Positions 8,416 to 17,001 are shown, numbered from the stretch's first letter. The stretch is DNA of 64,000 bases from CBDCUI01 sp965223115 (GCA_965223115.1 OZ244982.1:1054001-1118000), one strand, 5' to 3'. Notes: a model not told the origin generated them from the letters alone. Made by a program: numbers and translations.

Positions 8416-9015
8416 TTAACCAGCCTTTTTATGCATTGATACTCGACCAATTGTTGGACCTATTGCACCAATAAGGCTTGTTTTATCTTCTGGAATAATC
8501 CGTGCAAAATTCACTACTGATCTAGCTAACTGCTTTAATCTATCGAGCACTTCTTCGCTAACCAAATCTCTTTCAGAATAGTGCTCATTATTAGCGTATA
8601 CACTTCCTGGAATAGCATGGGCCAGAAAGAATCCTAATATAGGTTTTAGTTCGTGTTCTAATGCTAAATAATGGTGATCGCTACCACCTGTTGCAATTAA
8701 CCCTACAGGCTTACCAATAAGGGCATCATTAGGAATCAAGTCAAAAACGTTTTTTAACGCACCCGTATAAGTTCCTCTATACATTGGTGTGCCAATGATT
8801 AGCGCATCTGCAGCAATAATTTTGTCAATAAGTGTCCGTGAATCACCTTCATATTTTGACGGGTCCCGACCATCACAAAATTGGATATTAAGTTCACCAA
8901 CATTGACAACTTCGATTTCTATCGAATCATCATGTTGATACGCATAATCAAGCGCTTTTTCTACTGCAACTAGTGTTTTTTGGCTACAACCACCTGACAG
9001 CCCTAATAGTTTCAT
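8416..9015 (-). CDS. NAD(P)H-dependent FMN reductase
   Basis: This 199-residue flavodoxin-fold reductase resembles SsuE/MsuE, which supplies FMNH2 to a partner monooxygenase. Family marks are the N-terminal LGLSGGCSQKT phosphate loop, IGTPMYRGTYTGALKNVFDL near residue 97 and GKPVGLIATGGSDHHYL near 120. The Shine-Dalgarno AGGAGG is strong. The monooxygenase gene lies just upstream in the same operon, so the two are most likely the components of one enzyme system. A second, unrelated flavin reductase is at 16296-16790. Confidence 0.88.
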   Translation of the reverse strand: MKLLGLSGGCSQKTLVAVEKALDYAYQHDDSIEIEVVNVGELNIQFCDGRDPSKYEGDSRTLIDKIIAADALIIGTPMYRGTYTGALKNVFDLIPNDALIGKPVGLIATGGSDHHYLALEHELKPILGFFLAHAIPGSVYANNEHYSERDLVSEEVLDRLKQLARSVVNFARIIPEDKTSLIGAIGPTIGRVSMHKKAG

Positions 9016-9164
9016 CCCATATCCTCCTGAATAGTTACTAGAAAACGATTAACAAAGAGAAGAGGCTTATTTATTATTGTTTTACAGCCTCTTTCTTTAG
9101 TTTTCTACTCAGAGAGAAGAGATTTGCTGTATTAGATAAAAAGCCTAACCTAACTACTTATAAT

Positions 9165-10337
9165 TTAAGCAGATTTCTTTTTACCGTAAGTTTTACCTTT
9201 ACGCAAATCTTCCTCTTTCTCACGAACGAGTGGAATTACTTTCTCACCAAAGGCCTTTAAGTCAGTATTGTAATGCAAGAATCCACATAGGATCACTTTC
9301 ATACCTAGCTGTCTTAGCTCAATAATACGATCTGAAACAGTATCAGGTGTTCCGATCAAGCCAGTCTTAAAGCCATCATTATACTGGACTAAATCCTCAA
9401 AAGAAGAGTTTGCCCACATACCTTCACCTTCATTAGATGAACGGCCAGCTTGCTTAACTGCTTCACCAAATCCTTTTACTGCTTCAACGTCAGCATTAAC
9501 AATAATATCACGTAACGTTTCTGTTGCTTCTTCCATTGTGTCTCGAACAACACAGAAACCGTTTGCACCAAATTGTAACTCACTTGGATCACGACCACTC
9601 TCAACAGCAGAAGCTCTTGAGTCATCCATAATTTCTTTAAAACCTTTATTGGTATTACCATTCATGAACAATACATCTGTGACTCTGCCTGCCATGCGTC
9701 TAGCATCTTTAGAATTTCCACCTTGGAATACAACCACTCTATGTAACGGTTTCGGTAACATTGGCGCACCGTTAATTTGGTAAAAATCACCATACATTGT
9801 GTATTCATCTTCAACCCACATGCCTTTAATGATGCGAATAAACTCTTCAGATCTTCGATAACGTTCAGTGTGCTCAAGCCACGGTAGTCCATATCCAGTA
9901 AACTCACCTTTAAACCAGCCACTTACAATATTGATAGAAGTTCTACCTTGGCTACACACATCTAACGAAGCTTGCATTTTCGCAACAATTGCAGGATGCC
10001 AAAGACCAGGATGTACTGCAGTGATTACTTCAAGTTTTTTGGTGTGTTGCAAGATTACATTCGCTATAGTGAATGCTTCGTGTTGGTGATCAGCCCCGTA
10101 ACTAGCAAACCATCTAGTTTGCGCTAATGCTGTTGCAAAACCAACTTCTTCTGCATCTTGTGCATATTTAATGTTTGCTTCAGGAGTCCAGTCTGTATCC
10201 ATAGGCAAAGTAGTAATTACTAAACCACCAGATATATTCGGCACCCAATATGCAAACTCAATTTGATCTGATTCCAGCCATGCTGAAGGTTTTAGCGGAT
10301 TTTCTGAATTCGCTAATAATTTTGGATAAGTTGCCAT
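9165..10337 (-). CDS. sfnG: FMNH2-dependent monooxygenase, dimethylsulfone monooxygenase (SfnG)-like
   Basis: This luciferase-like (LLM) TIM-barrel monooxygenase has 390 residues. It matches my memory of SfnG along its length: FAYWVPNISGGLV, TRWFASYGADHQHE, INIVSGWFKGEFTGYG, WLEHTERYRRSEEFIR, FQGGNSKDAR, SSFEDLVQYNDGFKTGLIGT and FLHYNTDLKAFGEKV. SfnG oxidises dimethylsulfone to methanesulfinate with FMNH2 and O2. The N-terminus is about 20 residues longer than usual. The neighbours (FMN reductase, RibBA, sigma-54 promoter) fit. In Pseudomonas, sfnG is also sigma-54 controlled. The real substrate could be another organosulfur compound. Confidence 0.85.
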   Translation of the reverse strand: MATYPKLLANSENPLKPSAWLESDQIEFAYWVPNISGGLVITTLPMDTDWTPEANIKYAQDAEEVGFATALAQTRWFASYGADHQHEAFTIANVILQHTKKLEVITAVHPGLWHPAIVAKMQASLDVCSQGRTSINIVSGWFKGEFTGYGLPWLEHTERYRRSEEFIRIIKGMWVEDEYTMYGDFYQINGAPMLPKPLHRVVVFQGGNSKDARRMAGRVTDVLFMNGNTNKGFKEIMDDSRASAVESGRDPSELQFGANGFCVVRDTMEEATETLRDIIVNADVEAVKGFGEAVKQAGRSSNEGEGMWANSSFEDLVQYNDGFKTGLIGTPDTVSDRIIELRQLGMKVILCGFLHYNTDLKAFGEKVIPLVREKEEDLRKGKTYGKKKSA

Positions 10338-10459
10338 TGTTTCACCTCAATTCTCTAATTAAACAATAATGATTTACCTTACATTTCCAGAATGAATTAA
10401 CTATTTAGGTACTACGCCTAATAACTAAATACATCTTTTGCAAAAGGCACATTAACCAA

Positions 10460-10648
10460 CTATGTCCATACTTTTTTTGGTGTACCAATTCCTTTTTCTT
10501 TTAATATTTCAATTGCTCTATCAGTATCCCCACGACTTTCAATAAGCGCATCTCTACAATCAATGGTACCAGCTCTTGTTTCTTTGCGAACAATTTTGAT
10601 CATCTCTGCAGTGATGTCTTTAAGTCCGTATTCATCAGTGTCAGTCAT
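10460..10648 (-). CDS. Free-standing EF-Ts N-terminal (UBA/TS-N)-like domain protein, 62 residues
   Basis: The 62 residues align with the first domain of elongation factor Ts: ITAEMIKIVRKETRAG, then TIDCRDALIESRGD and RAIEILKEKG, where EF-Ts has V-K-x-L-R-x-x-T-G-A-G and D-C-K-x-A-L. In EF-Ts this domain binds EF-Tu; related folds bind other proteins. No other EF-Ts domain follows. It has its own AGGAGG site and lies between ribBA and the monooxygenase gene, so it is a deliberate operon member rather than a broken tsf. Function is unknown; an adaptor or stability role is a guess. Confidence 0.8.
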   Translation of the reverse strand: MTDTDEYGLKDITAEMIKIVRKETRAGTIDCRDALIESRGDTDRAIEILKEKGIGTPKKVWT

Positions 10649-10705
10649 TTAATCCTCCTTACTTAGCTTTCACATTTTTTTACATTAAAATTAAGATTAC
10701 TCCTT

Positions 10706-11947
10706 TTATTTACTTATCTTTAATTTGTCCATAGGAATAACGTGACCCATTTTTTCTATTTTTGTACTTAAATATTTTTGCCGATATTCATGGTTTTCTC
10801 TTGATGACAATATAGGTATTCGTTTCACACATTTAATCCCATGGGTATCCATCCAGCAACATTTATTTAAATTGTTTGTAAGCAACTGCACTCTTTCTAC
10901 GTGAAGCGCACGCAACATATGTGCAGCAACAGTATAATCTCTATGATCTGCATCAAACCCAAGTGCACGGTTTGCTTGTACAGTGTCTAAGCCACATTCT
11001 TGTAGAGAATATGCTTTTAATTTATTTACAAGCCCTATTCCTCTTCCTTCTTCTCTCATATACAGTACAACGCCACTTCCATGCTCTTCAATTAATTGCA
11101 ACGCAGCTTCTAATTGATCACCACAATCACAGCGTGATGATCCAAACACATCTCCTGTTAGGCACTCAGAATGTATCCTGACTAGGACATCATCATCTTT
11201 ACCCCATGATCCTTTAACCATAGCTAGATGTTCTTTTTCAGAATAAATATCACGAAACGCAACCATCTCAAATTCGCCCCAACGCGTTGGCATCTGGACG
11301 GTCACAACACGCTGAATTCTTGACTCATAGCGTAATTTATATTCAATTAAATCTTTGATACTAATAATTTTTAAACAGAGTTTTCTTGCTAGTTTCATCA
11401 AATCGGGAAGACGAGCCATTGAACCATCTTCATTCATAATCTCACACAAGACACCGGACTTGTGTAATCCAGCTAAATCCATTAAATCAATAGTTGCTTC
11501 AGTATGGCCATTTCTTTTAAAAACACCGCCACTTACTGCGCGCAAAGGAAAGATATGTCCTGGACGGGAAAAATTTTCAGGTCCTATTTTCGAATCAGCA
11601 AGTCCTTTTACAGTCTTTGCTCGATCTTCAGCCGAAATCCCTGTTGTAGTACCGTGTTTAAAATCTACAGAAGTTGTAAATCTAGTTGCGTGCAGAGAGT
11701 CATTATCATGCTCAGGGACCATTAATCCTAGATTTAATTCATCTGCTCTTTGTTCTGTTATAGCAGTACAAATAAGCCCCCTTCCGTGCACAGACATGAA
11801 ATTAATCATTTCTGGCGTACATTTTTCAGCAGCACCGATAAAGTCGCCTTCATTTTCGCGACACTCATCATCAGCAACAATAACTAACTTACCTCTTCGT
11901 AAATCAATTAAAGCTTCGGAAATTGTGTTAAAGCTGATTTCTGTCAC
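10706..11947 (-). CDS. ribBA: RibBA: DHBP synthase / GTP cyclohydrolase II fusion
   Basis: This bifunctional 413-residue enzyme feeds riboflavin synthesis. The RibB half (about 1-205) has RENEGD, HGTTTGISA, RPGHIFPLRA and GHTEATIDL. The RibA half has the zinc ligands in SECLTGDVFGSSRCDCG near residue 265 and REEGRGIG near 297. The usual TNNPxK motif reads TNNLNKCC, so RibA activity should be tested. It starts at GTG with GAGGT upstream. It is the first gene after the sigma-54 promoter at 12011-12026, so FMN supply is induced together with the FMN-using monooxygenase. Confidence 0.9.
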   Translation of the reverse strand: MTEISFNTISEALIDLRRGKLVIVADDECRENEGDFIGAAEKCTPEMINFMSVHGRGLICTAITEQRADELNLGLMVPEHDNDSLHATRFTTSVDFKHGTTTGISAEDRAKTVKGLADSKIGPENFSRPGHIFPLRAVSGGVFKRNGHTEATIDLMDLAGLHKSGVLCEIMNEDGSMARLPDLMKLARKLCLKIISIKDLIEYKLRYESRIQRVVTVQMPTRWGEFEMVAFRDIYSEKEHLAMVKGSWGKDDDVLVRIHSECLTGDVFGSSRCDCGDQLEAALQLIEEHGSGVVLYMREEGRGIGLVNKLKAYSLQECGLDTVQANRALGFDADHRDYTVAAHMLRALHVERVQLLTNNLNKCCWMDTHGIKCVKRIPILSSRENHEYRQKYLSTKIEKMGHVIPMDKLKISK

Positions 11948-12010
11948 AAAAAAACCTCAATTAAGCCGCTATTTATCCACATAATTTTACATTCTATATA
12001 CATATTTTAT

Positions 12011-12026
12011 AGCATCATTTGTGCCA
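12011..12026 (-). promoter_or_regulatory. Sigma-54 promoter of the ribBA-sfnG operon
   Basis: The minus strand reads TGGCAC-AAATG-ATGCT, an exact -24 element and a near-exact -12 with correct spacing. Transcription should start near 12000, about 53 nt before the GTG of ribBA. Confidence 0.85.
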
Positions 12027-12097
12027 ATATTCACTTGGCTATAATGCGCTGATATGGCTAAATAACCCAAAATTATAGGAAAATTAGGGGTTGAATG

Positions 12098-12133
12098 ATA
12101 CGTTTCTATATGAAACGTATTTCCTTTTGAAAC
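12098..12133. promoter_or_regulatory. Tandem dyads, likely enhancer sites for the sigma-54 activator
   Basis: A perfect dyad ATACGTTTC-N5-GAAACGTAT (12098-12120) is followed by a second TTTC-N5-GAAAC (12120-12133), centres 17 bp apart. They lie 72-107 bp upstream of the -24 box. The same TTTC-N5-GAAA core recurs at the 16.1 kb promoter and partly at two others. Confidence 0.7.
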
Positions 12134-12221
12134 ATTTGCTATATTAAAATAGCACCGGATGCACTTCCTTGTCGCGATCTACATCCGTGTAATCCGGCTT
12201 GCCTTTTGCTCTATTACTTCT

Positions 12222-12250
12222 GTATGTGCTGCTTTTGCAGCAGCACATAC
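12222..12250 (-). terminator. Hairpin after the binding-protein gene
   Basis: GTATGTGCTGC and GCAGCACATAC form an 11-bp perfect stem around a 7-nt loop, starting 17 bp beyond the stop of the gene at 12267. No strong T tract follows on the minus strand, so it may act as a terminator or as a 3' stabiliser. Confidence 0.6.
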
Positions 12251-12266
12251 CTTTTGAAGAAATTAA

Positions 12267-13703
12267 TTACTTAATAGTTGCAATGGGCCATGTGCTTAGA
12301 CCTTCTGGTACAGGTGGTTGGTCACCAGCAAGTGTCCAGTTTTCACGGTCGTTTGCATCTTCACAGTCACGCTTTTCAATTTTGTTATCTTGTCTATATG
12401 TTTCTGCCATATCAAACAACAATTGATTAGGTGCTTGACTCTTAATCCAAGGAGTCACGATTTCCCATTTTCTTTTATTAGCATCGTATTTTTGGAATTT
12501 AGAGTTGTGTCCACCTACATGGTCTTTACAGCTCACTAACATTGGAGCCAATAAACCTTCAGCACCTAACTCTTTAATACGGGCTTCGTCAAAGTGAATA
12601 TTTTCAAAACCCCATCGTACTTGTTGAGCTGATAAAGCAATATTACCCCAGCGTTTTTGTGCAATCCTTATTGCCTCAACGTGCATGATTCCTGCTGTGA
12701 TACCAAGGTTATGATACACACTGCCTAAACGACTCTTGTCTTGCAAATCGCCTTCACCTGCACCATATACAGTTTCAATGATCTCGTCTTGAACTGTGGT
12801 AAAAATACCGGCGGGGTGCGTAGTAATGGCTTGGTACCCATGAGCAGCCTTACCTGCAGGTCTTACGTCTTCGTCTGAATTACTCCAGATGTTTCCAATT
12901 AGACGATCAACTGGGAATCCAATTCGAGCAGCAGATTGCATTGCAACTGGGTTCATTACACCCCAGCCACGTAGGAATACAAAATCTGGCTTCTCTTTAC
13001 GTACTCTGATCCATTGTGCACCTTGCTCGTTACCAGGATGTGGAATTTCTATTTTGATATGCTCAAAACCATATTCCTCTGCCATTAAATCCATATAATC
13101 AAGAGCGTTTCTTCCATATGGAGAACCATGGAACATTGTAATGATTTTCTTACCATTTAGAGCAGCTTTTAAGTCAACTGTATTGGGATCTTCTCCTGAC
13201 TCTAAATGCGCCATAAATCTTACTGTTGCATTGTATTCATCCGGTACACCCATTCCTAACGGATAGACATAAGGAAAAACTTCGCCGTCAATTGTTTCAC
13301 TCTTTCCGTGATTCACAGTAATCATTGGAATTTGATCTTTACGTACGACTTCATTTAATGCTTCAGCAATACCTACACTTAAGGGATCAAAGAAAAGTGC
13401 CCCACCTTCTCTATCCTTCATGCGCTTATAACATTCAACGCCCCTTTCAACAGCATATTCTGTTTCGCATTCTGACCAGGTCAATTTAATACCTCCTACA
13501 CCGCCATCACGAAGATTCAATAAACTGTAATAGTCTAAGATACCTCCGTAATAACCTGTACCACCTGCGGCATAAGGGCCCACACGGTAACTAGGTATCG
13601 GTATATACATTTGCTCTGCGGAAAAAGCAGGCAATGAACTAAACAACAATGCAGTAAAAGATATTACTAGCACTACTGTTTTCTTTAGGCTTTTGGATAT
13701 CAT
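12267..13703 (-). CDS. Periplasmic ABC substrate-binding protein, branched-chain amino acid type, orphan
   Basis: The protein is about 478 residues. ATG 13703 is chosen because CTCCTCCT (minus-strand AGGAGGAG) lies just upstream and a signal peptide follows (KTVVLVISFTALLFSSLPAFSA). The mature part looks like a type I periplasmic binding protein (Peripla_BP_6, LivJ-like): GALFFDPLS, KKIITMFHGSPYGRNALDYM and GFPVDRLIGNIWSN. No permease or ATPase genes are next to it, so it works with a transporter encoded elsewhere or as a sensor. A sigma-54 promoter lies about 285 bp upstream. Its ligand may be the inducer or substrate of the neighbouring monooxygenase regulon; that is inference. Confidence 0.85.
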   Translation of the reverse strand: MISKSLKKTVVLVISFTALLFSSLPAFSAEQMYIPIPSYRVGPYAAGGTGYYGGILDYYSLLNLRDGGVGGIKLTWSECETEYAVERGVECYKRMKDREGGALFFDPLSVGIAEALNEVVRKDQIPMITVNHGKSETIDGEVFPYVYPLGMGVPDEYNATVRFMAHLESGEDPNTVDLKAALNGKKIITMFHGSPYGRNALDYMDLMAEEYGFEHIKIEIPHPGNEQGAQWIRVRKEKPDFVFLRGWGVMNPVAMQSAARIGFPVDRLIGNIWSNSDEDVRPAGKAAHGYQAITTHPAGIFTTVQDEIIETVYGAGEGDLQDKSRLGSVYHNLGITAGIMHVEAIRIAQKRWGNIALSAQQVRWGFENIHFDEARIKELGAEGLLAPMLVSCKDHVGGHNSKFQKYDANKRKWEIVTPWIKSQAPNQLLFDMAETYRQDNKIEKRDCEDANDRENWTLAGDQPPVPEGLSTWPIATIK

Positions 13704-13855
13704 TTTTAATCTCCTCCTAATATTCAAGCTTAATGTTTTACTTAGTAGTACTAGTATATCGCTATATAGTGACTTCAAGTAAAGTATTTAAGGCATAAAT
13801 AAAGTTTTTTAAGTATGAAAATATATTTTCTTTATCTTTATCTAACTCGCATAGC

Positions 13856-13973
13856 AAACAGTTTCAGTGCATAGCTAGATTGTTTAAGTATATTTTATAC
13901 AGATGAGAAGGAGTACACATTTTTCTCATTAGCAAAACATTTTAAATGCACTAACTATGCATGAAACTGTTTT
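13856..13973 (-). repeat. Long inverted repeat in the leader of the binding-protein gene
   Basis: AAACAGTTTCAGTGCATAG (13856-13874) is matched by CTATGCATGAAACTGTTT (13955-13972), with one bulged base. The arms are 80 bp apart. Both lie downstream of the predicted sigma-54 start (about 13978) and so in a roughly 275-nt untranslated leader. A structured leader or a pair of GAAAC-type protein sites are both possible. Confidence 0.5.
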
Positions 13974-13987
13974 ATGCAATATGTACA

Positions 13988-14003
13988 AGCAATATTCGTT
14001 CCC
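13988..14003 (-). promoter_or_regulatory. Sigma-54 promoter of the binding-protein gene
   Basis: The minus strand reads GGGAAC-GAATA-TTGCT. The invariant GG and GC and the TTGCT -12 box are present with correct spacing; the first and fourth bases deviate from TGGCAC. Confidence 0.65.
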
Positions 14004-14050
14004 AAATAAATTCAATAAAAACAATGCTTAATATATACCTTAAGGTAAAT

Positions 14051-14073
14051 ATATGTTTCTTAATGATACGAAA
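14051..14073. promoter_or_regulatory. Partial activator dyad for the binding-protein promoter
   Basis: ATATGTTTC-TTAAT-GATACGAAA has a left arm one base off ATACGTTTC and the same 5-bp centre, with a diverged right arm. It lies about 50 bp upstream of the -24 element. The rest of 14074-14404 is AT-rich and I see nothing else in it. Confidence 0.4.
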
Positions 14074-14404
14074 GCAGTCAAATTGGAAACAGAGCGTTAA
14101 AAAGTTATTTAGCTAACTTTTTTAAATAACATTAAAATACTAAAGTGAATTTTAACTATTATATCGTTATGAAAAACTGCAGTTTTTACAATTATTACAT
14201 ACACAAGTTATATGCAGACACAAGCAAACTAATCTAATTACGAAACTGAGAATTTATAAAAGTTATATGGGGTATGATTAAATAAAACCTTACATCACTA
14301 TGTGTTTAAGTGACTTTCTGTCATGCAACTATTAAAAATATTGAAACCAAACCTAAAGTAATTTTATATGCGGTTTTTTTTACAGTAAAAACATATATAT
14401 AGTT

Positions 14405-15799
14405 TTAATATTCAACAACATTTGCATGCTTTTCACGAAATAGACCCCAACGATTACGACGCATCCATAGTGCCTTTCTGCCTATTCCTAAAATCTTTGC
14501 TAATTCTATTTCATTATAATGTTCTTGATATTCTTCAATTACTCGCTTTGTGTAATCATCAATTGACATTGGCCCTTGATTACCAATCTCATCCTGACTG
14601 GTTTTCGCTTTATGTGCGCCATTGACTTTAATGTGTTTAAAATCATCTGCGGTAAGCACATCATCTTTTGCCAATATAACTGCTCGTTCAATTGAATTTT
14701 CTAACTCTCTAATATTTCCAGGCCAATCATATCCTTTCAACAAATCTAAAACACTATCGTCCATTTTACTAATCTTACGCCCCAACTTAGTGTTGTAATG
14801 ATCGATAAAATATTTTGCGAGCAACTCAATATCACCCAAGCGCTGACGCAAGGGAGGCACAGATATTTGAATTACATTTAAACGATAAAATAGATCTTCA
14901 CGCATATGCCCTTCGTTAACTTCTTTTTGTAAATCTCTGTTACATGCAGCAATAATGCGTACATCCACTTCGTGCGATTTACTATCACCAACTGGCTTTA
15001 TCATTTTATCTTGAATAAATCTAAGTAACTTAACTTGTAACATGGGCGCTAATTCAGCAATCTCATCTAAAAATAAGGTACCTCCATGAGCTTCTTGAAT
15101 TAAACCTATTTTGCTAGTAACTGCGCTTGTAAAAGCACCTTTTACATGACCAAAAAATTCTGATTCCATGAGTTCCATAGGAATTGCACCACAGTTGACG
15201 GGCACAAATCTTCCTTCACCACGAGCACTAGCCTTATGTATTCCTAACGCTACGAGTTCTTTCCCAGTACCGCTTTCCCCTTGTATAAGTACTGTCGCTT
15301 CACTTGGACCCACTCTATTAATTAGATTCTTTAATTCTCGAATAGATTGACTTTCACCAATAATTTCTTGTTTGGTATGAAGAGCAGCACTTAAATTACG
15401 TCTTAATAATGAATTTTCTTTTTGGATTGATCTTTCTTTTAAACACCTTGCGACAGCATGAACTAAATATGAATCTGTGAAAGGCTTGAGTATATAATCT
15501 GCTGCACCTAACCGTAATGCTTGCGCAGCACATTTAATTGATGTATAGCTGGTCATTATTATTGTAGGAATTTCTAATTTTTCATTACGAACTTTCCTAA
15601 GCAAATCTAAACCAGTTGGACCACTTAACTTAAGGTCACTTATTATTAAGTCAAAATGATCAGATAAAAGTCTATGCATAGCATCGGCTACTTTTGTTAC
15701 ATGGACAGCATCCATATGTTCTCTTTCAAGAAGTAGTTTTACCGATTCACCAAATTCATAATCATGCTCGACTATTAGTATTTTGTGAGAAATCTTCAT
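14405..15799 (-). CDS. NtrC-family sigma-54-dependent response regulator
   Basis: This 464-residue activator has three parts. The receiver (1-120) has phospho-Asp in IISDLK (D55) and K105. The AAA+ domain has Walker A GESGTGKE (174-181), Walker B TLFLDEI (about 241-247) and sigma-54 contact loop GAFTSA (221-226) where GAFTGA is usual. The C-terminus is a Fis-type helix-turn-helix (ELAKILGIGRKALWMRRNRWG). GAGGAG precedes the ATG. No histidine kinase lies nearby. It sits in the midst of four sigma-54 promoters and is the obvious candidate to bind their shared dyads. Confidence 0.92.
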   Translation of the reverse strand: MKISHKILIVEHDYEFGESVKLLLEREHMDAVHVTKVADAMHRLLSDHFDLIISDLKLSGPTGLDLLRKVRNEKLEIPTIIMTSYTSIKCAAQALRLGAADYILKPFTDSYLVHAVARCLKERSIQKENSLLRRNLSAALHTKQEIIGESQSIRELKNLINRVGPSEATVLIQGESGTGKELVALGIHKASARGEGRFVPVNCGAIPMELMESEFFGHVKGAFTSAVTSKIGLIQEAHGGTLFLDEIAELAPMLQVKLLRFIQDKMIKPVGDSKSHEVDVRIIAACNRDLQKEVNEGHMREDLFYRLNVIQISVPPLRQRLGDIELLAKYFIDHYNTKLGRKISKMDDSVLDLLKGYDWPGNIRELENSIERAVILAKDDVLTADDFKHIKVNGAHKAKTSQDEIGNQGPMSIDDYTKRVIEEYQEHYNEIELAKILGIGRKALWMRRNRWGLFREKHANVVEY

Positions 15800-16090
15800 G
15801 CTTAACTCCTCATACTTTTAGCTTTTATTTTTTATATGTATATTGACAAGCATGCACACAACAAAATGCCATGCTTTTTAAAATAAATGTTATGTATTGT
15901 AGAAAACATTTTAATTGTCTTATTAATTTTAAGTTTTCGTTTCACAATACAAACCTTTGCAGGTTATTTTTGTTCATGCATTTAATACGTTAATGTGCCT
16001 AAAAAGGTAAATTGATTCATGGTAATAAATACACTATGTGTCCAAGACTATAATATTTGTGTCAAAAAGACCAAACAACTTTTTTTATAC

Positions 16091-16112
16091 TTTTCATAAT
16101 GAAACACGTTTC
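16091..16112. promoter_or_regulatory. Activator dyad upstream of the flavin reductase promoter
   Basis: TTTTC-ATAAT-GAAAC (16091-16105) has the same TTTC-N5-GAAA core and spacing as the ribBA dyad; GAAACACGTTTC overlaps it to 16112. It lies about 80 bp before the -24 box. Confidence 0.6.
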
Positions 16113-16187
16113 TTATCGTAACATTACAAAATGCAACAAATCCACATAAACATTATAACTATCAACATTATTTGCGGTATTTAAAGA

Positions 16188-16203
16188 TGGCATATTTATT
16201 GCT
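16188..16203 (+). promoter_or_regulatory. Sigma-54 promoter of the flavin reductase gene
   Basis: TGGCAT-ATTTA-TTGCT matches TGGCAC-N5-TTGCW with one change. The predicted start is near 16214, about 80 nt before the ATG at 16296. Confidence 0.8.
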
Positions 16204-16295
16204 GCTTCAATATTAAAATAATAATAACTTCCAAATTAAGTGGTATTCACTTATAACCACACATAATTATTTGAATTATCAAGGCATAAAAAAAC

Positions 16296-16790
16296 ATGAG
16301 TTCCAGCAAAGTTAATAATGAAACATTCAAACAAGCAATGGGTTGTTTTCCTAGCGGTGTAACGATCGTTACAACTATTGACAATGCCGGTGAAAAAACT
16401 GGTTTTACAGCTTCTGCATTTACATCCCTATCACTTTCTCCACCTTTAATTCTGGTTTGTCTTGCTGATAATGCAGACTGTTTTGATACATTCAATAAAG
16501 GTAATCATTTTGCTGTAAACATTATTGGCAAAGATCATGAAGAATTGGCTTTTAAATTTGCAACTAAAGGCTGTGATAAGTTTGAGGGAAATGAGTTTAT
16601 ACTTGGCGAAAGCGGCCTGCCTATACTCCCTAACACCCCAGTTTCTCTAGAATGTAGCACTAAAAATATTTACCCAGGTGGTGACCATGTAATATTGGTA
16701 GGCCAAGTAGAATATTTAAATATTAATGATAACCTCCCAACCATATGGCATGCTGGAAAGTTTCACCATATAAATGGTTCGACTAGTTAG
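16296..16790 (+). CDS. Flavin reductase, HpaC/RutF family
   Basis: This 164-residue split-barrel flavin reductase uses NAD(P)H to reduce FMN or FAD for a partner oxygenase. Typical segments are QAMGCFPSGVTIVTT near residue 10, GFTASAFTSLSLSPPLILVCL near 35-55, HFAVNIIG near 68 and GDHVILVGQVE near 130. It has its own sigma-54 promoter and stands divergent from the regulator gene. It is a second reductase for the same regulon, unrelated in fold to the flavodoxin-like one at 8416-9015. Confidence 0.9.
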   Translation: MSSSKVNNETFKQAMGCFPSGVTIVTTIDNAGEKTGFTASAFTSLSLSPPLILVCLADNADCFDTFNKGNHFAVNIIGKDHEELAFKFATKGCDKFEGNEFILGESGLPILPNTPVSLECSTKNIYPGGDHVILVGQVEYLNINDNLPTIWHAGKFHHINGSTS

Positions 16791-17001
16791 TCACATATTA
16801 ATTTAAAGAAATTCATATTGGATTGCCACTTACACAAGTAGCATTTTTACTGATCATTCTTCATCAAAAATAAACTACTAAACAAAACCACTTACACCTG
16901 TTCCATCAATTGGTGAATGATAGATAAAGCAGCTAACGATATGGGTAAAGGCTGTTACGCTAGTATAATAGAGGCGCTGGAATAACCAGCTTAAGCAGAA
17001 T

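Larger units (their letters stand above)
15800..16295. other. Divergent control region between regulator and flavin reductase
   Basis: This AT-rich 496-bp region separates two divergent genes. It holds the dyad at 16091 and the sigma-54 promoter at 16188 described separately. I see no clear sigma-54 site facing the regulator gene and no further gene. Confidence 0.6.

Noticed and set aside
11355..11984. Long open frame on the plus strand opposite ribBA
   Set aside because: It lies fully antisense to a well-conserved gene, has no ribosome binding site and no family features. It is a shadow of the coding strand.
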